DNA from: Anthoceros angustus
Lineage: Eukaryota > Streptophyta > Anthocerotopsida > Anthocerotales > Anthocerotaceae
Length of the DNA: 64,000 nucleotides
Direction of reading: 5' to 3'
Assembly (NCBI GenBank): GCA_010909165.1
Contig: MU008180.1
Span: 867,884 to 931,883 of the forward strand
Shown piece by piece: positions 45,135 to 57,900 of this stretch; within the stretch, counting starts at the first letter, position 1; each line of letters opens with the position of its first letter. A model generated the notes under the pieces. The model was not told the origin of the DNA and did not search any database. It worked only from the letters and a program-made list of their open reading frames with translations. The position numbers and the translations under genes are program-made.

Positions 45135-47095
45135 CTACGCACACCAAATTTGGTCTGTCATCGGGATCTGATCTGATAAGACAGGATGCACACCTCTACG
45201 AGACAGGACGGTGACTGTTGTTCGAGCAGGAGTTGGTTTGGGTTGATTCTTGTGATGGCCACCGGTCCCGTTGCCAGCGATGTATCCGCAGGTACTCAGG
45301 ATGGACCGGGCAGCGTTGTTGATGAATCTGAATCTGTCAGGGCCAAGCAGGACACCTCCAAACCAACGTGACACGACCACCACCTGCATGACATCACTTG
45401 TGAAATGTTAAACCTGCTGGCTAGATTACAAGTGCACAGATATCCTTGGCACAGAAGACCTACCACATCAGAAGCATCAACAATTTGCAGAAGATGCATT
45501 AGCCGTCCACCGGCAGCATTTTCACCATCATCATCGAAGTCTTGAAGCACCTGCAACCCGCAAAGGAAGGCGGCAGAATTGTTAGCTTCACATACGCATT
45601 CCCCTCTCCCTCTTGAGGTGTTTGCAGGATCCAGTGCTTTTAACTTACTGTGCCTTTGTCAGGTACATTGATCCTGTAGGCCATAATATTATGAGTGGCT
45701 CCAGCAATTTTTCGGTTCCGCAGCAGGGCGTCCATCACCATTTCCACTTCATCCACCCCGTGAACGGCAGCCAGGTGTGCCTGAAACACACCTGCCAAGA
45801 TATCATTGCTGCAGAATCAATCATGATTTCAAACCAGAACATAAATACTAATAGAAAGAAGTAAAAATGATTAGCAGATGTGGTGCTGCCTCTATCCACG
45901 GGTCAAACTGACATATGTTTGATGTCATACTTTTCTTCTCTGTGAAAGGAGGTCCATGGACGATGCCGAGGGCCCTGTCCAGCTCTTCTAAGTTCTTTCT
46001 CTCCAGATCTTCTGGGCTCTCCACTGGGGATGTGCAATCTTGCAAACTGTCATCCTCAATCCTGCGACAAAAGTTAGACACAAGAACGTAAGCAGCTCCA
46101 CAATCTACTGGGCCATGAGACTGCACTGCACAGGGGCTTACAACCTTCCTATCGTTGGCATCAGAACCAAAAGCAACTGTGCAAGCAAAATGTGAATTGT
46201 GTGAAACCCACAAGTAAGACTGCTCTGAAAGAGATGGTTTGTGCTTGGGTTTGAGCTTGTCATCTGCCGGCATGGAATAGGAGTGTCGGTTAGAAGCACC
46301 AACAACCAAGCACAAACCAGCACAGCCAACAGCTGTGGACATTTTAAGATGACAGGCAGTGTGGCCTGGCCCGGCCGGCCAGCAGTAAATCTAGTGTCCG
46401 TGCAGTGCAGCAGCAGAACACTGCTGAGGGACCAAACCCGCAGCAAATCATTCACAAATGCATCTCTCTCACACAAGCTTCACTCTTGTACGAAGGAGTG
46501 GCAGAACGTAATCTGGGCACCTTTCTTCAAGTGTTGGTTGGTGGTTGCCACTTTCTCAGCCCAGCTCTTTGCTTCCTCCCAAACCCACGACTGCCCCTGC
46601 TGACACACACAGTCACGGGAGTAAAACACCGGCCTCCCCACGGTGCACTGCTGTCGACCAGGATGGGGACACACCTGCAACCAGTCCACCCACTGGAAGA
46701 TGACAACACCTCTGGCTCCCTGACGATAGATTTCCCCAAATTCTGCCAGAATCTTGTGCTTGGTCTCCTCGGAGATCCACGGTGCCCTGAGCTCGGCAAC
46801 AGGCTCACAGGCCGAAGGATACGAATCCACAAAGTAGACCCGGAGACGGATGGCAACAGTTCGGGCATCAGCAGTGGGGTACACTTGTATCTGCAAGGCA
46901 AGTGCATGTGATAAGCGACCCAGCCCGACCCGATTCCCGTCCAAACACCCCAACCCTGCCCACCTCGCAGAAGTGGCCGTCGGGGTAGAATTTGTAGTCG
47001 TCCTCATAAATGGCATGCAGAGCCTCCATCTCCTCAGCTTGGGCGGCTCGGTTCTCCTCCTTGCTCACGGAGGGCCCGTGCTGCTCCATCACCAC
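45135..47095 (-). CDS. IMPACT-like protein (RWD + UPF0029/IMPACT domain), 8 exons
   Basis: Exons: 47,095-46,964; 46,890-46,675; 46,596-46,521; 46,263-46,221; 46,061-45,931; 45,791-45,649; 45,550-45,464; 45,383-45,135. The model gives 358 residues in phase. The RWD domain (about residues 12-115) shows QAEEMEALHAIYEDDYKF. The IMPACT/YigZ-type domain (about 190-300) shows FQAHLAAVHGVDEVEMV, KIAGATHNIMAYRI and LQDFDDDGENAAGGRLMHLL, then SRWFGGVLLGPDRFR. In animals and yeast (Yih1) the protein binds Gcn1 and dampens Gcn2 activation during amino-acid stress; the same role here is inferred. The donor of the 43-bp exon 4 (CA|GTCTTA) is weak and is the least certain splice. Confidence 0.88.
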
Positions 47096-48536
47096 CCTAG
47101 AATTCTACCTGCCTGGAGGAGGGAAGGACGGAGGACTCAAGCCATACAGCTGTACGACGAGCTTTCACGTGATCACACGCGGCGCGGTCGGCAGGCAGAG
47201 CAGGGACAGCGATTCTGGTGCGACGGCGGGCGTTGTGGGCATCGTCGAGCTCCTCCGCTCCCGGAAGCATTGCGTGGTGCGCCCATTTGTATCACAGCGG
47301 GCCAGCCTCCGCTCCTGCTCCTCCTCCTCCTGCTCCTCCTGCCGCCTCGGGGTTCCGGTAATCCGCACGAGATTCGCAAACACCCATTGCGGATCGGGCT
47401 CAGACGCTCAGACGGGGTCCCACGCCATCCCCTGCCGCCCCGCCCTTCAGCCGACCAGATTCCCCCGTGGGCTTTCCAAATCGGGGCTACCTCGCCAACA
47501 GGCGTCCAAAACAAGAGTGAACAGTGAGGATGGCGGCCGGGATGGAGCCCATTGGCGTGCACTTCCACATCAGCCTGCGAGCTCGGCCCTCCATGCCCGG
47601 CCGGCTCCGGCTGGAAGGCCCACGTCCCGCTCCTTTTTCCCGCGAACGACAGGAGCAGCCTGTTCTAGTCTGGTCACGCAACTGCTGCGCTTCCGGCTGC
47701 CTGCTGCTGGGCAGGAGCAGGGAGACGGGCGTCGGGGACATGTTTCCGCACCAGATTGGTCACGTGATGCTTGTGCACGGCCCCCACCACACAGCCGGCA
47801 ATCGTGCCATGTTCCTGTCCTTGCTTCACCAAATTGCACCATTTGCATCGTTTTTCGCTTTCGATCTGCCTATGCCTAGCAGGTCTGCAAAGGTTAGCGC
47901 CTCCTGCCTAACCTCGCCAGCACGATGCCATTTATGTCTATCAACATTCTTGCCTCGATTCCGCACGTCAACAGTTGGTGTGCATTAACTAATGTATGAT
48001 CCCAGGTAGCAGCACAACTCGCGGAGGGATCCACCCAGATTATGCTACATGTGTACCTCTCTCGGCTGCCAAAACAGTACAACTGTACTTGGGGGGGGTT
48101 CCACAAGGGAAACTTGTACCTCTGCTGCAGCATCCTTGGAAACTGCCGCAACTTATCCACAACATCCTCAACCCTGCCTCTAACAAGAATACTCAGAGCA
48201 CTGTAGCAACACCTACAGCTAGCAGCTCAGATGGGCAGCCTTGGGAGGAGACTGTACCAGGATGCCCAACAAAACCTATCGACGAACGTAAACTCCATCT
48301 ATACAATGCACTCCACGTCCTCCTTGTTCGAAGCAGTGCACGCCGCCGATGCAGCATGGCATCTGTTGTTGTTCACATCAATCAATCTGTTGTACGACAG
48401 CCCCTGCTGTCTCCATTGGGCTGTCTCCATCCATACTTGCGCTGCTTCCCGTCTAAACTTTGCTTCAAATGGCGGTGTTAACAATTTCAAGAAGGCCGAG
48501 TGGGCGTTCTGTAGTGCGAAGCCAGTGTTAAAAGTT
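47096..48536. other. Intergenic region between NHX and the IMPACT-like gene
   Basis: Contains the IMPACT-like promoter side and the NHX 3' side. A plus-strand frame from 47,010 to 47,879 and another from 47,996 to 48,481 have no recognisable domain. The first also overlaps IMPACT exon 1 on the other strand. No gene is called. Confidence 0.45.
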
Positions 48537-51500
48537 TCATTGCAGCTCGGGTCTTGACGAGAAAAAGCCGTCTTCCTCCACTGTTGGTGAGAGTGGACCA
48601 TACTGCACAAATCCGCGGCCCCCAAAGACGGGCCTCATGTAAGCATTGTCGAATTTTCTCCACAGATTATGTATGGTCGACGTCGGTGCTGCCAGTAACA
48701 TCCTAAGACTACTCCTTCTCTGACCATTTCCGAAGATACTCCTACCCGACAACAAAGGCGTGTTCAAGCTTGGGCTTAAAGTGCCATCCTTTGGAGAAGG
48801 AGGGTCGGAAGTGTCGCTGGGAAGGTTTCGCATATGTTCGGGAATCAACCAATTGATGATGGGCTTTGTGAGCAACCCAAACACCTGTTTCAGTTCACTC
48901 GAGAAGTTAACAACTCCACACAGTAGGCCTCAGGCAGTGGTTCCAAGAACATGGACTAAGGCCAAGATGAACTTACACATGTACTGAAAAGCACCACAGT
49001 GATCGTGCTCGTGATCATTGTTGCATGCTCTGGATTCTTGGTATCACCAGCTTGAGTGAACTGCAGCAATCAATGCAAAGGCTCATGCACCCAATACAGA
49101 AAAGCGTGGCAGCTGTCCGTGCAAGACATGCCAAGGGAATTAACCACGGGGGTTACCTGATTAAATGCCAAAGCTATTGAAACAGCCCCTCGCATCAGAC
49201 CAGCCCACCATATGATCACCTGCGCACATGGATTTTTCTACCGGAATTGGCCCTTACTGAACTCAAAACCTTATACAACAGATCACACAGAATGAACTAC
49301 CGATGACTAAGCCTTCAACCACCACAATACTGAGCTAAATTAGCAAGGTGAAACATTTCCACACCAGAAATGTGTGGCAATCCAACCTGATGTCGAAAAC
49401 TGATCTTTCCTCCTGGTGCTTTGCGAAGGAGATTAGCAAGAGCGGACAGCGGGAACACAAAAGCTGCTCTTCCAATTAGAGTTGCTGCTACCAACGTGCT
49501 GGCAATTCCAAAGGATTGGGGCACACTAGCAAAAGGAAAAAAACGGGAAATGTTTTAGAGCCTGACTGCATCAGCCTCAGAGGCCACTCACCACTAAAAA
49601 AACTGACAAAACATATCCTCATAAACTCCACCCCGGCGCAGGAAAACAACATGCACAGACACATTATCCCAGTGATGGCATTACGTCGTGGCGGTCTGTT
49701 TCCACATATTGACATCCAGTGCATCCATGCCGACATATAAGAAAATAAAGGTCTCCGCTATGAAGGAAAAGGTGGCAAAAGTATGCCTGTAAATCCAGAC
49801 AAGCAACATTAATACAAGGTCAAGCTGATGGGCCCAAGGCCATGCATAGATAGAGACTTAAAGCAACCATGTAGCATTGTAAGGATGACTATGGCAAGCA
49901 ACCCGTGAAGAACCTGTAACCTATGTTCTAAACTAAACAAGACAAGATGACACATATATGCAAGCAACTAGAAGGCAGCTGAAGTACTTGGTTGTGATTC
50001 GAGAGCTTTCTGTAACATTGTGCCACGTGTAGTGTGACATGACAATGCCACAAAAGAATACTGTCAATATCCCGCTCAACCAGAATAGCTGCACAATGGA
50101 GACAAGGGAATCCAACATCTGAATACCAGAGAATACCTGCCAGTATACTCATAATACAGTCTAATCATCACATGTCTACTCTGTAACCTCAACTGAACAG
50201 AAAGTAGTGATGAAAGCCTTCCTACCTCGGCTAAAATGTAGGAAAGATAGGCCATTAGGGTCATGATAGCAATCTCACGATCAGTTGAGTGCCTGACACA
50301 AAAAGGAATGTCATAAAACAATAACGTCGCAACTAAGGAGCCACCAAGAGAGTTCCTTAACGCTCTTCAGAACGCAAAGCAACAAAGTAATCAAAAGCTG
50401 CCAGGGAACACAAATTTCACCTGCCAAAATAAAGAGTCTTTATGATGTATGCACTCAAGAGGCCAATCTGCAGAGTTTACAAGAAGTTCAGACTCAGTGC
50501 CCTGAACAGAGAGGCCAAGGATTATGAAAGCACATGCACAATGGATGAAACACCAATCACAGAAAGTTGTATGCATATGGAAATAGAAGACTCACAAGAA
50601 CCCCAAGTGCAGTGCTGGTGATAAAGAGGTACAAGAAGTCAGCCACAATGTGCAACGCTGTGAAAGTATTGAAGTCGTCAAAGTCGAACTTCTGAACAGC
50701 TCGGAAAAGCACCACAGATGTGGCATCGTTCACAACACCCTCTCCAAATACAAGACTGTACAGAAGAGGCGTGTCCTCCTGATTAAGCACCTGAAGAACG
50801 CCAACCATGCACAATAATTGCTACCCAGAAAAACACACAGCTCCGGGAAGATGATATCAATCGGGTCAGATGCGTTCACAAGACATCATCCACAAACTTA
50901 CCTGCAAGGTGCAAACTGAATCTGTTGCCGAGAAGATTGTTCCTATAGCTGCACAAAGACATTAGGCATGTAGTCAGTCCCTGGCTTTCAGGACTGCCCC
51001 TTGATAATGGAGAGAAGGAACAACCGAGACATGACTGAATTGAAGGGCGCGGGGTGGAGACCGACCGAGATAATCTTTTATCTGAAGACCAGGGATGCCC
51101 AACCTTGGAAATGCGAAGCTAGAAGCTGCATTCCACAATGTTCACACTAGTATTTAGATTACAGTCCTAAGTGAACAAGAGTATATGCTGAAGGATTGTA
51201 CAATACCATCTACACACCTGCAGTTATGACTGCAAACGAGATGAACACTCCTATGATTCCGTACAGCATAATGGCCACGAAATTGGCAAAGAATTGCTTT
51301 TTCTTGACCTGAAACCTGAAGAATCAAACAAGAGATTCAGACCACACACGGGATAACAGATGTTCACAACATGAAACCCTACACAAATGCTAGGCTGAAA
51401 TTTTGAGGGCAAGAACAACAATACTGCGCACAGCAACCACAATAATAGCGTGCATTTACAGTTGAGAGGTGTTTAGTACACTACCCCGCGTTGAATATGA

Positions 51501-52003
51501 TAGGTGGAAGTAGGTAAATGAAAAATAGCTCCTCGTTGAAAGTCAGGACGTGAGAACTGGTACCTCTGCTCGTCACAAGCACAATGGTACCCGAACACAA
51601 ACCCTGTCGCCAGCACAGTGTCGATGGTGAGCCAGGGCAGATTGACACTTCGAAAAATGCAAGGCAACCTCCGTTTGGAAGCCATCAGTACACGTAACCA
51701 CACAAAAAATGCTTAAATACGCTAGAGGCATGGTAACCGTGCTGCGCACAAGCAAATTCCAAAAATCATCGTGCTAAGCCTCAGAAGGCAGGAATCCGTG
51801 CTCACCAGCAGCAGCGCGGTGATGGACTCATTCATCCACCGGTTCTCCTCCAGAAGATGGCCCAGGATGATGCAAGCGCACAGTAGCGACACAAACAGCG
51901 AGATAGCCACGACAGCCATGTGGTCGGCATCATCCGCAAGGCCCGCCTTGGCCATGAGGGCGTGCAGCAGGCCCATGTGGTGCTTTCCCAACATATCCAT
52001 CAT
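48537..52003 (-). CDS. NHX: Vacuolar-type Na+(K+)/H+ antiporter NHX, 14 exons
   Basis: Exons: 52,003-51,806; 51,603-51,485; 51,315-51,218; 51,125-51,066; 50,948-50,902; 50,790-50,596; 50,467-50,421; 50,292-50,226; 50,088-49,988; 49,786-49,685; 49,525-49,387; 49,219-49,157; 49,060-48,977; 48,884-48,537. The sum is 1,668 bp, 555 residues, all in phase; plant class I NHX proteins are about 540. It exchanges Na+ or K+ for H+ across endomembranes, normally the tonoplast. Visible are about a dozen membrane segments and the amiloride-site word LFFIYLLPPI (92-101). Also visible are SATDSVCTLQ, the ion-site pair ND in FGEGVVNDATS (195-196), and GIVMSHYTWHNVTESSR. The hydrophilic C-tail has a serine-rich stretch. 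A second in-frame ATG follows the first directly. Confidence 0.95.
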
Positions 52004-53041
52004 TTTGGCGAGTCTCCTCGCCTCAACCTCCCGGAGATCTGGGGCAGCTGCTCTTCGGCAACCGCGAATCCAAATCCACCACCTCAAGCCACTTGCGTGG
52101 AATTCCGGCTTTCTGCACCTTCAGCCCATGCGACAGCGCCTCCACTTAGAGCACAGCACGCATCTCCGGCTGACCGCGGACTGCCGCCATGGAGTGCTCA
52201 GCTCCGAGCCACCTCCCAAGTTGACACCGCAACCCGCAATTCCTAACAAACCTTGCTATCCTACAGGAAGCGGGGATGGAACGGAAGCGGAAAGGGGTGG
52301 ATGGAAACGGGACGGGGCGTGGGTCAGGGCGGGGATGTGGGTGGAAGTGGTGGTGGTGGTGGTGGTGGTGGTGGTGGTGGTGGTAGCGGAAGCAAGCAGG
52401 CAGAAGGCGATCGCCAGTGTCATGCTCCGTCACGGCTCTCCTCCGCCTCTCCTCACAGTCGCACCGGATTCACACGTAGTCGCCATTCACACCGCACGCG
52501 AAACCTCTGCTGTCATTCCGACAGCATACCACCGACCGGGTGACCGGTGCCTGCCGGTCGACCGGTCCCAGAGCCCGGAAACTTGGAAGCCATCTGCCTG
52601 CACCACGCGTTGCTCACCTGCTCAGGAAGTTTCCCCCCACCTGTTGTTCCTCGGGATCGGACCTCCTCATCAGCCTGCTGCCTGAGATGCAAGTTGCGGT
52701 CGCCGCTACAGGACGTACAGTAGGTCCTGAGGCGTACAATGTACCAACCTACATGATGTATGTACGCATGAGGAAAGATACATACATAAGTAAGCATGGA
52801 GTGTAACCGGGATGCCACTTCAAAATTGCTTCTCCGTCAAAAATGCACACTGGCAACTAAAATTGAGACTTCTCAGCATAACGGCATCCCGGTACTCGCA
52901 GACTCATCAGGCCCACATCTAAAGACAGCCATGGCAACGAAGGCAACGTCGAGCGCAGTGCGCTGTCGAGAAGGCTAGGTTGCCAAATCTGAACCGCCTG
53001 GGACCAGGCCTCTTCTCTTCTCTGCTGGAAATAGAGGAGCT
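52004..53041. other. NHX upstream region with (GTG)n microsatellite
   Basis: Includes a GGT/GTG trinucleotide run at 52,345-52,384. No gene was seen. The NHX promoter and 5' UTR should lie in the left part and the 3' UTR of the RRM gene in the right part. Confidence 0.5.
52345..52384. repeat. (GTG)n microsatellite
   Basis: About 13 uninterrupted GTG units about 340 bp upstream of the NHX start codon. Confidence 0.95.
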
Positions 53042-53748
53042 TCATGTCGATGCAGCAGCAGCCTCAGCCTCAACGGCAGCCTCGGCTTGGGCCATGGGAT
53101 CGTCCTTGTCCTTGACCTCAGGTTCCTCGACCTCGCCGTCCACAGCTGAAGCTTTCTTCTTGTTTTCCTCCTCCGTGGCAGCCGCAACGGCTGCCTGCTG
53201 CTCCGACTGCAGCCGCTGGAACTCCTCTTCTTGCTGCTGCCTTTCGAACCAGGTATCCGCGTCGGCCCAGACTGCACAGTATGACGGGAAGCAGCAGACG
53301 GGGGTTTGTCATCCATCGGTGAGTGAGTGAGGCGATTCACAAGCCACAAGTTCCAACGGATTAGGTTTCGTACCTGGCTGCGACGCCCAGCCGGTTTCCC
53401 CTCCCTTTATCTTGATAGGCTGCGCGTAGTTCACCGTGAGCACTCTGCCGTAGAGCTCCGAGTTGTGCATGTTGTCCATGGCTGCTGCGGCATCGTCCTT
53501 GTCGATGTAGGTCACAAACCCGAAGGCCCGGTGCCTCTGCGTTCCCTGGTCCAGAGGCATGGTGATGTCCTTGACGTCCCCGAACGGGATAAAGGCAGCA
53601 TGGAGCACGGACTCCGTCACATTCTCGTCCAAACCTCCTGCAAAACACGGCTGTTAGGCTGTAGAGCCTGGCATCTTTCCCGGAGTAGGAGCAAAAGGCA
53701 AGATGCAGACATACCCACGTACAACGTGTTCTTGAGGTTGGCCGCCAT
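53042..53748 (-). CDS. RRM protein of cyclophilin-E (CYP33) N-terminal type, 3 exons
   Basis: Exons: 53,748-53,715; 53,637-53,374; 53,271-53,042. The model gives 175 residues in phase. A single RNA-recognition motif occupies about residues 5-85, with RNP2 as NTLYVGGL and RNP1 near HRAFGFVTY. It is followed by the plant-conserved WADADTWFERQQQEEE and an acidic, alanine-rich tail. The RRM matches that of peptidyl-prolyl isomerase E, but no cyclophilin domain follows: the frame stops at TGA (53,044-53,042). Plants are known to have such RRM-only relatives. It binds RNA, probably in the nucleus and spliceosome-associated (inferred from the family). Confidence 0.9.
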
Positions 53749-54955
53749 CACTACACCTGCGAATGCCGATCCCGCACACCAGAACTCATTCCACCCGGAG
53801 CTTACATTAGGGCAAGAAAAACCAGCTGCTGCTTCTGCTTCTGCTGCTGATGGCGATGGTGGAATGAATGTGTTGAGGGAGCTAAGTCCGATTCTGTCGG
53901 AGTGGAAGAATTCAGGACTTATTTCACAGGCTGATTGAACCGTTTCGGCACGCGGCTGTCCGACACTGCGTGTTAGGGGAAAGGGGAAGACAGCTTTTGT
54001 CGCGCACAGGCTTTTTCAGAGGTTTTGTTGCCCACAGATCCCGATTCTCGAACCAGGGCGCAGAGGAGGCCAGGGAAAGCAGTTCCCCAACGCTAGCCAT
54101 GGCCGTGGCCGTCGCATGTCCCCGCTGATGCATCTTTTGTTGCATGTGGGGCTCGTTGTGGGGGCTCTCCAATGGGAGCTCGTGGGGTTGGAAGGTGCGT
54201 CCCTTTGCATGTTGTGAGCTTTCTTCACGGCCACCACGGAGACGGGTGGTCTCGTCGTAACTCGTGAAATGCGCGCTAACAACGCCTTCACCCTGCCAGC
54301 TCTCCCCTTGCATTGAAACGTGCTGTTGATGGACAGATCACGATGTAGCTCTCCAATTACTTGCAGCATCATGATAAGTTCACCAGCAACTTGTTTGCCT
54401 ACCTGTGGTTTCCTGTCTGATGTCTGTCTTCCTTTTCTTCCCACTTGATTTCCGGGGTTCCCCTAATTCCAGCGTGGATTGCTGCAGAGGTCACGGCCAA
54501 GCTGCGGGTGAGTTTGTTCAGGGTCGTCCTGTGGCCGGGGGGTGTGGTTGAAGGTGTGATATGGCGCTGATTACAGCTTTGTGTCGATGGTCTCACCATG
54601 TCAGTTCTGTTGTTTGATGGTTTGTTGCGGCTATTGTATATTTCCGTGGAATTCAAGTTTTCTGCGAGCAACTTGGGGTTTCTCAAAGGCGGCAACCGGT
54701 GCCAGTATGAATCCTGAGGTATAGCTGACACCGTTGGGTGTCAAAGAAGCCTTGTATTGCAGTACCATTGGCAGTGAAATGGGAGGTGCTAGGTTGACGG
54801 TATCGCTTTCTGGTGGGTTTCTGGACGCAATGTCAGGCTGGACCCTCCCCTTCTGACATCCGATGCTGAAGCGAGCAAGGCTGTTGCAGTTGCACAGCAA
54901 TTGCGTTTCGTTTGATTATTGTGCCTCGTGGTGTTGGCCCCATCCAAACGCAGCA
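53749..54955. promoter_or_regulatory. Divergent intergenic region between the RRM and F-box genes
   Basis: The two genes are transcribed away from each other across 1.2 kb, so both promoters and 5' UTRs lie here. No TATA box could be assigned. Minus-strand frames at 53,924-54,731 are not protein-like. Confidence 0.5.
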
Positions 54956-57900
54956 ATGGAACAGCCGCCGGACCCATTTGAGAGGCTCCCGGATGAAGTA
55001 TTTCAGCTGATCATTGGGGCGATTCGTGATTGCAAGACTCTTGTGCGTTGCATGGCCGTGTCAAGGTCTTTCAGAGAACAGTCTACTCGAATACCGTTTT
55101 TGTCCATTGTTTGTCCAGGCACTTTCCCTAACTATGACGCTAAGTTGAAAGGGATATATGCCATGGTGAAAGGATTTCGTTCTCTGGAAACTCTTGTCGT
55201 CAGAGTTGGGCAACCAAAGGATGAGCCTCCATCATGGGCTCGGTGCATGCGCTATGCAGAGATCGGCTCGTCGGTTGAGAAGTTTGTGTTCATGGCTGCC
55301 AAGTCAGGAGATTTTTCTGAGTTTGATGTGGAGCTAGCTCGGACTGATAATGGAGATGAAGAAGGGGCGGGCTCCGTTCAAGGAGAAGAAGAGGAGTACT
55401 GGGAAAGGTGGAGGGACGAACTACTAAGTAGAGAAAGGGAGAGGTCACCAAGAATTCGGGGTGAATCAAGTGAGGACAGAGATGCGGCCCCAGGTCCCAG
55501 TACAGGATCACCTCAACATGGCACTCTTGTCGAGGGTGAGCACACACTCACCACTGTTGCAGGTACTTTGCAGCCCGAAATGGGGGAACTTGGAGCTTCA
55601 ACCTCAGCTCCACACGATGCTTTGCAGCAGGAAGCTCATCAGTCAAACCTGGCAGGAGAACATACCTGCTTGACCCCGTCAGATAGGCATGAGGAAGTAA
55701 GGTACTTGGGCCTGCTCGATCCACCAGCCCAAGAACAGAGCATAACAGAAGTGGCACGGGAGGGGAAAGGGAAGCAAGGTGAGGAAGAAGCGAGTTCAAG
55801 CAGTGGAGTCTGTGTCGGCATGCCAAGCAGCTCCAACAATTGTGCGGATGATGAGATGAAGGAGGGTAATGTTTTACCTTCAAGTGGCACTACTGATAGT
55901 AGCCTACAGAGTCTGTCCATGACAGACAGGGAGATGCCAATGGAAGAAGCTCAGACTGCCGGCACAAGCTCCCTTGATTTGTCTTCCACAAATTCAGAAA
56001 TGAGAGGATCACAGAATCCAAGTGCTAGATACCTTTTCAGGAGGAGGTTCCTGGAGCAGGGCAGACGTGTATCTGCGGTCTGGGATTTTCGACAAGAAAG
56101 GTGTCGCCTCCCCGACTTTGTGCTACGGCAGGTTATTGCTCCCAGTAATGATATCCTTAAAAGGATGGTGCCCGTGATTGTGTTTGCTATTGTTCAAGGG
56201 TTGGATGAATTTCGGGACTGCATCCCGTCCTTTATCTCAAAATTTGCTGGGTTGAAGCAGTTTGTCCTGGTTGACATGGTGGAGAGTGTGACTGTTTTTA
56301 TGCGGGAGCATCAAATTCAAGAGCTTCGAGATCAATGTGTACATCAGAGGGAAGCAAACAGAGATTGCCGAAGCAGTGGGAGTCCAGATGACTACGGCAC
56401 AGGCACAAAGTCCAAGGACCTTCGTTCAGAGATTAGTGCAGAGCAAAGGAAGAGTCGGAGTCTGAACCCAGACGTTAAAGAGGTCGAGGATCTGCCTGAC
56501 TTCCCCTTCAACACACTGGAGACAGGTGACACGGAAAGGGAGAGAGTTGGGAGAGCGCGTGATGCGGGCCGAGCGTGGAAGGACGGGAGAAGAAGTGTCC
56601 AAGATCATCTAGACCGTGGGAAGCAAAAGCTGCCCTTTTCAGATGATGAAACTCTGGATGAGGAAATCAGAAGATGGAGGGGCAGGGGCATTGTTCTGAA
56701 CGATGAGAACAGGAGCAAGTCAGAGTCACAGATGCAAAGGGCTGACACGTTTCCTTCGAGTGAAGCTGGTGACACTTTCCTTGGGTCCCAGGAACCTGGT
56801 CTCCGAGGGTCTCCTACATGCAGGGACTTCCATGCATTAGACAGGCATGTGAGCACAGTGAAGCCAATCACTATTCCACCGATGGGCCACAACGTCCATG
56901 GCGGTTGCCAGTGTGCAATTTGTGTGGGGGAGTTCCATGCTGGACGAGAGCAGCATACTGATGAAGGACAGGTGGTTGTGGATGACTGTGCGTCACCGAG
57001 TGAGGACACTGCTCCCTGCGGTCCTTACGTGTCCCTCAGAGACCGTGCAATTCGTGAACACCTTGCAAAGGATGATGAGGGAAGAAGGATGAGACAGCCC
57101 AGGCCACGAGCTGCAGGCAGACGTGCAACTTGGACGCACTTCAAAGTGGAGAGCCGCACGGATGACGAGAGTTACGGCATTGCAGGTGCAGCAGAGATAG
57201 GGTCCGATGTCCCTTCAGGAAGTGCCTCAGCAGCATGTGCAAGGGAGGGTGAGGGAACTGCAGCAGAGCCCAGCGGTGAAAGTGATTCGGCGGAGGAGGT
57301 AGCTTGGGTCGGATACTCGGAGGACAGCGAGGTTCTAGAAGCCACCGAAGATGGCGGCGTTGGAGCCCCGGAGAGGGAAGGGAGGGCGGACCTTTCCAAG
57401 CAGCAGCAATCATACAGGAAGGGCTTGAAGCTGGAACACATGCGCTCGAGAAAAGACAGCAAGGGTAGCAGAAAAGGTAGAGACGATCCACGAGGTTTCA
57501 GCGTCAGAAGATCTCACAGGCTGTTAGTTGAAAGGACCCAGAAGCGGGGGCGACATTCCTCTCTACCTGGGTCTGCCTTGCCTCCTTACGTGATCCTCGA
57601 CTACCCTAACGAGTGGAAGGACGGCAGACAGGAGGAGAATCCAAGTGGTGAAGCCCCGAGCCCAGATGCCGCAGGAAGTTCCGAGCAGGGACCCGCCGAA
57701 GGTCTGGTCCCCAGGGCCGGAGAGGAAGACCCAGGATCAGATGCCGCCCTCTTGAAGCGTATGAAGGGGAAACAGGTAGCGGACGAAGAAGCAGAAGAAG
57801 ACGAAGGAAGAGATGAAGAAGTGGCACACTTGGTGTCGGAGCCGGGTGGGCCATCCACGCCGCAAGCACAGGGCAGCAGCAGCATGGACTTGGACCAATC

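Noticed and set aside
47010-47879. 289-codon plus-strand frame
   Set aside because: Overlaps exon 1 of the IMPACT-like gene on the other strand, arginine/serine-rich, no motif.
53960-54731. Minus-strand frames in the divergent intergenic region
   Set aside because: No conserved words; the region is needed for two promoters.
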